Assembly (NCBI GenBank): GCA_938021675.1
Contig: CALIFY010000043.1
Span: 1 to 64,000, forward strand
Source of the DNA: an uncultured Acidimicrobiales bacterium
GTDB lineage: Bacteria > Actinomycetota > Acidimicrobiia > Acidimicrobiales > SZUA-35
DNA: 64,000 nucleotides
Direction of reading: 5' to 3'
Shown: positions 60,812 to 64,000 of the stretch, one piece after another
How the letters are laid out: every line of letters starts with the position of its first letter
Position numbering within the stretch: position 1 is the stretch's first letter
The notes under the pieces: model-generated
What the model was told of the DNA's origin: nothing
The model's input: the letters and a program-made list of their open reading frames with translations, nothing else
The model's database searches: none
Translations under genes and position numbers: made by a program

Positions 60812-61420
60812 ATGACAGAGGACACGAGGGTTGGCGCACAGCGGCCAGGGGGGCGAGCAGCCCGCGTTCGCTCGGTGGTACTTAAGACCACGGCCGAGAT
60901 GTTGGCCGAGGTCGGCTATGACGAGATGAGTGTCGAGGAGGTCGCCACTAGGGCAGGGGTTCACAAAACGACGGTGTATCGACGTTGGTCGACAAAGTCT
61001 GCACTCATCGCCGACGCAATTCGAGTCTCATCCCAAGAGAACGTGCCGATACCCGATACCGGCTCGCTCCGCGGTGATCTTCAGGCGCTGGCACGGTCGG
61101 TGGCTGCCACTATCGGTTCCACCGACGGCGCTCGCCGGTCCCGCTCCCTCGCTGCGGCGGGCACCATGTCCGAAGAGCTAGCGGCTGACATGCACGCCTT
61201 CTGGGCGGAACGCCTCTCGGCTTCCGGAACGGTCATCGACCGGGCCATAGCACGAGGGGAACTTCCAGCGAGTTGTGACCCGAACCTCATCATCGAGACG
61301 CTCATCGGGCCGCTCTGGGTTCGACTTCTACTCACCGGCGAACCGATAACGGCCGACCTCGCCGATCGAGTCGCCGATCTGGTTACCGACGGCGCGACGC
61401 TGTGGCAACAGCCGCAGTGA
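60812..61420 (+). CDS. TetR-family transcriptional regulator
   Basis: 202 residues from ATG 60812. N-terminal HTH (AGVHKTTVYRRWSTKSALIADAI) and a TetR_C-type ligand domain. Divergent from the SRPBCC gene; likely controls it and itself through the operator at 60736-60788. Ligand unknown. The frame upstream to 60707 overlaps the operator and SRPBCC start. Confidence 0.93.
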   Translation: MTEDTRVGAQRPGGRAARVRSVVLKTTAEMLAEVGYDEMSVEEVATRAGVHKTTVYRRWSTKSALIADAIRVSSQENVPIPDTGSLRGDLQALARSVAATIGSTDGARRSRSLAAAGTMSEELAADMHAFWAERLSASGTVIDRAIARGELPASCDPNLIIETLIGPLWVRLLLTGEPITADLADRVADLVTDGATLWQQPQ

Positions 61421-61442
61421 CCGAGCAGCCGCACGCGCCGAT

Positions 61443-62147
61443 CTAGCCGCCGTAGGTGCGGCGGAAGCGCCGGCGGGCCAGCCAACCCATGGTGGCGATA
61501 GCCTTCGTCGCGTCCTCCTCCGCAGCTCTCCGTTGCTGAACGGCTTCGTCTTTTGCTATTCGCTCCGCCTCGGCCAACGCCATCTCCCGGGAGACACGCT
61601 GACGGAGCTCAGCGACCTTCGCGTCGGCCACCAATCGCGCCGACCGTTCTTCTCGATAGCGGTCACCCGATATCGTGCGTTCGCGCCGTTCGATCTCAAG
61701 TTTGCGAGTCACCCGTTCATGTTTCTGGGTGATGTCGGCCAGAGCGCTACGGGTCTGAGACGCTTCGACGACGGCCCGAGTCTTGTCGGCGTGCACCCCG
61801 AGGAGGCGATCGAGGAGTGCTCGGTCCAGCACCTCGGCAACCGACAGCGGATTCCCGCCCGGCTCCGGTGTATCGGTTGTAGCCCGCGGTGGGGCCGAGG
61901 CTTGACGTTGTATGGGAACCAGAGAGTGGGTTTGCGGTGAGTCCTCGTCTGGGCGGAGATCGATGACCCAGCCGTGGCGTTTGGCAATATCACCGAGTTT
62001 GCTTGCCGGGAGCAGCCAACGTTCACCACCCACATCGGGCGAGCGACGCGCCTCAGGCAAGTGGCCGTCACTTATAAGTTGTTCAAGCGCTTTCGGCTCG
62101 ACGCCGAGTTTTTCGCCAGCCTGACGAAGCGTGATCGTCGACTCCAT
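61443..62147 (-). CDS. HTH plus coiled-coil protein with basic C-terminus, paralogue B
   Basis: 234 residues. Same plan as the gene at 26714-27355: N-terminal MerR-like HTH (TLRQAGEKLGVEPKALEQLI...GWVIDL), a linker, a Val/Leu/Asp-rich segment, a long coiled coil (about 125-215) rich in Arg/Glu/Ala, and an end motif GWLARRRFRR matching GWRGRKRLQRR of the other copy. Start ATG with GGAGG 14 bases upstream. Function unknown; the shared plan implies the two proteins act by the same mechanism, perhaps on DNA. Confidence 0.75.
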   Translation of the reverse strand: MESTITLRQAGEKLGVEPKALEQLISDGHLPEARRSPDVGGERWLLPASKLGDIAKRHGWVIDLRPDEDSPQTHSLVPIQRQASAPPRATTDTPEPGGNPLSVAEVLDRALLDRLLGVHADKTRAVVEASQTRSALADITQKHERVTRKLEIERRERTISGDRYREERSARLVADAKVAELRQRVSREMALAEAERIAKDEAVQQRRAAEEDATKAIATMGWLARRRFRRTYGG

Positions 62148-62289
62148 CGTTCGGTCAACCTCCGTGCCTGAGTACCCACCGGCACACTACGGGTCGAGTC
62201 GGCGTCGACGGTGGATGATCAGCGTTGCACCCACATGGGGGAGCAGTCACGCGGCACGACAACCGGAGAATGTCCGGTGCCCGGTGGGA

Positions 62290-63516
62290 TCAGACGTTCA
62301 GCAATTCCAACGTCGGGACCGCTCTCACCAGGGTTCCTCCCCAGTCTCCGAGATAGGAGAGCTGGTCGGCGATCTCGGTCATGAGGTTCCAGGGAAGGAC
62401 GAGCACGTAATCCGGCCGCTGCTCTTTAAGAACTGACTCCTCGACGATCGGCACGTTGCTGCCTGGCAGATACTGGCCCTGCTTGTGGGGATTGGCGTCG
62501 ACGACAAAGCCGATCCGGTCTGCGCCGACCCCTGCGTAGTTGAGAAGGGTGTTTCCCTTGGCTGCGGCGCCGTATGCGGCCACCGACTTGCCGGCCGCTT
62601 CGGCTTCGTCGAGAAAGGCCAGGAGGTCACCGCGAATGGCGTCGGTTCGTTCCTGGAACCCTTGGTAGTACTCGATGGTCGAGACGCCGGCCGTTCGTTC
62701 AACGTCCAGCAGGGCTCCAACCGCAGCCGAGACCGGCCGCGTTCCGGCGTCTGCCCGCTGAGCGAAGACCCGGAGACTGCCACCGTGGGTGGGAATCTGG
62801 TCGACGTCGAACACCGACAACCCGTTGGCAGAGAAAATCGTATCGACCGCGGTGAGTGAGAGATAGGAGTAGTGCTCGTGATAGATGGTGTCGAACAAGC
62901 CTTGGTCAACCAACACCTGGAGGTGAGGAAACTCGAAGGTCGACACACCATCGTCGGCGAGAAGCCGGGCGAATCCGCCAACGAAGTCGTTGATGTCTGG
63001 GACATGGGCCAGCACGTTGTTGGCTGCGGTCAAGGTGGCCTGCCGGCCCTCCGCAGCCAGGCGCTCACCGAGAGCGACGCCGAAGAACTCCTCGACGATG
63101 TCGATGCCTTTCTCCCGAGCTACCGCAGCGGTGCTCGCCGTCGGCTCTACGCCGTAGCACGGGATGCCTCGATCCCTGACGTATTGCAGTAGGTACCCGT
63201 CATTGGCCGCCACCTCGACGACGCAGCTCGAATCGTCGAGGCCGAACCTCTCGACCATGTCGGAAACGTAGGCCTCGGAGTGCTTGAGCCACGATGCCGA
63301 ATACGAGCTGAAGTAGGCATACTCGGCATCGAACAGCTCGTCGGCGGCGGCGAAATCCTCGGTCTGGACTAACCAACACCGATCACACACCAACACCCGA
63401 AGCGGGTACGCCGTCTCCGCCACCGACGGATCCTTCACATACGCGTTTGACGGAGGCGAGCTGTCGAGATCGACGAAGACCGCATCGAGTTGGTTGTTGC
63501 AGTGGCGACAGTTCAT
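62290..63516 (-). CDS. Class I SAM-dependent C-methyltransferase with zinc-binding N-terminus
   Basis: 408 residues from ATG 63516. Three-part architecture of the deoxysugar C-methyltransferases: N-terminal zinc-binding region (CRHC near residue 3 and CDRC near 48), SAM domain (VVEVAANDGYLLQYVRDRG) and the C-terminal Methyltransf_14 domain (GGSLRVFAQR, GAAAKGNTLLNYAG). Related enzymes methylate NDP-sugar ketones. The frame runs open to 63795 but lacks similarity there. No sugar-biosynthesis genes are adjacent, so the substrate is unknown. Confidence 0.88.
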   Translation of the reverse strand: MNCRHCNNQLDAVFVDLDSSPPSNAYVKDPSVAETAYPLRVLVCDRCWLVQTEDFAAADELFDAEYAYFSSYSASWLKHSEAYVSDMVERFGLDDSSCVVEVAANDGYLLQYVRDRGIPCYGVEPTASTAAVAREKGIDIVEEFFGVALGERLAAEGRQATLTAANNVLAHVPDINDFVGGFARLLADDGVSTFEFPHLQVLVDQGLFDTIYHEHYSYLSLTAVDTIFSANGLSVFDVDQIPTHGGSLRVFAQRADAGTRPVSAAVGALLDVERTAGVSTIEYYQGFQERTDAIRGDLLAFLDEAEAAGKSVAAYGAAAKGNTLLNYAGVGADRIGFVVDANPHKQGQYLPGSNVPIVEESVLKEQRPDYVLVLPWNLMTEIADQLSYLGDWGGTLVRAVPTLELLNV

Positions 63517-63646
63517 AGCAGTTCCCGCTTGTATCGCTGATGGGGCACCGGGTGCGCCCCACGGTCCGGTAGGTGCCTGTGTGGTGCACCTCCCTGAAAG
63601 GAGAGCCGGATCTGTCGCCGATGATACCGGTGTCGGAGAATGAGCC

Positions 63647-64000
63647 TCAGCTGGGCCGCTGTTGGGTGCGCCGTTTCTGTATGTTTGCCCACTCATCGCG
63701 GAGTCCGACGGTGCGATGGAAGGTGGTTGGATCGTCGAGGTCAGCCGCGAAATAGCCCAAACGCTCGAACTGAACCACCTGGCCCGCGGTGACATCGGCC
63801 AGGGCCGGTTCGAGCCGACAGTCGGTCAGGGTCTCGCGGGAATTGGGGTTCAGCAGTTCGAGCGGGTCGCCGTCCTCCGCTCCGGGGTGTGGGTCGGTGA
63901 ACAACCGGTCGTAGAGATGGACCGTGCCGGTCGTCGCCGTACTGGAAGATACCCAATGGATGGTGGATTTGACCTTCCGTCCATCCGGGGTCGAACCGCC
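63647..64000 (-). CDS. glnS: Glutaminyl-tRNA synthetase, C-terminal 117 residues (truncated by window edge)
   Basis: The frame is open from base 64000 to the stop at 63647. It contains the anticodon-binding beta-barrel region of GlnRS: GRKVKSTIHWVSSSTA, VHLYDRLFTDPHPG, LELLNPNSRETLTDCRLEP and VVQFERLGYFAADLDD followed by FHRTVGLRDEWANI. The catalytic domain lies beyond the window. A GlnRS means direct charging of tRNA-Gln, notable because many actinobacteria use the amidotransferase route instead. Confidence 0.93.
   Translation of the reverse strand, partial: GGSTPDGRKVKSTIHWVSSSTATTGTVHLYDRLFTDPHPGAEDGDPLELLNPNSRETLTDCRLEPALADVTAGQVVQFERLGYFAADLDDPTTFHRTVGLRDEWANIQKRRTQQRPS

Noticed and set aside
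62262-62278. Terminator after the C-methyltransferase (ACCGGA/TCCGGT stem)
   Set aside because: Six-bp stem without a following T run on the minus strand; too weak to call.

Overview
The window is high-GC, densely coded chromosomal DNA from an actinobacterium. My best guess is the class Acidimicrobiia or a near relative, inferred from gene content rather than from a marker search. Supporting content: a Mec-CysO-CysM sulfur-transfer cluster followed by murI, rph and rdgB (the order known around Rv1334-Rv1341 of Mycobacterium tuberculosis); a four-gene 'conservon' (sensor-kinase-like protein, roadblock/LC7, DUF742, small GTPase); a Septum_form-type membrane protein; and many genes with a -10-like hexamer exactly 6-7 bases before the start codon, the pattern of leaderless actinobacterial transcripts. 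There is no integrase, transposase, CRISPR array or phage module, so this looks like core chromosome with some lineage-specific genes.

Layout. 1-10 kb: 5' part of ftsH (minus), a CPBP protease, a zinc-ribbon protein, then an envelope-glycan block (large polytopic membrane protein, family 2 glycosyltransferase, GtrA, PEBP lipoprotein, phosphomannomutase, mannose-6-phosphate isomerase). 10-19 kb: a Trm112-like protein, four tandem 34-bp repeats before ahcY, then comF, hpf, secA, prfB, ftsE and ftsX. 19-25 kb: an FMN glutamate-synthase-like protein, gnd, a triple Septum_form protein, and tmRNA with smpB on the minus strand. 25-32 kb: mec-cysO-cysM, a helix-turn-helix/coiled-coil protein, murI-rph-rdgB, tRNA-Leu(UAG), clpP, rpe and a TrmA/RumA-type methyltransferase. 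32-39 kb: a degenerate EAL protein divergent from the conservon cvnABCD. 39-45 kb: an acyltransferase, then an overlapping pair of membrane proteins, one a Ser/Thr kinase, whose external domains are homologous to each other, followed by an acyl-CoA dehydrogenase. 45-55 kb: a YeiH-type permease divergent from a LysR regulator, an orphan glycine-betaine-type binding protein, and a complete peptide ABC transporter with both ATPases fused. 55-64 kb: a helicase, an ATP-dependent DNA ligase, a NUDIX protein, ribH, a divergent SRPBCC/TetR pair with a clear operator, a second helix-turn-helix/coiled-coil paralogue, a C-methyltransferase, and the 3' end of glnS.

Most interesting items: the kinase/membrane-protein pair with matching ectodomains, the conservon facing a catalytically eroded EAL protein, the two HTH/coiled-coil/basic-tail paralogues, the tandem-repeat leader of ahcY, the 13-bp perfect dyad before comF, and the widespread leaderless promoter pattern. 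I ran no searches. Family names come from motifs and recognised similarity, and residue positions are approximate.
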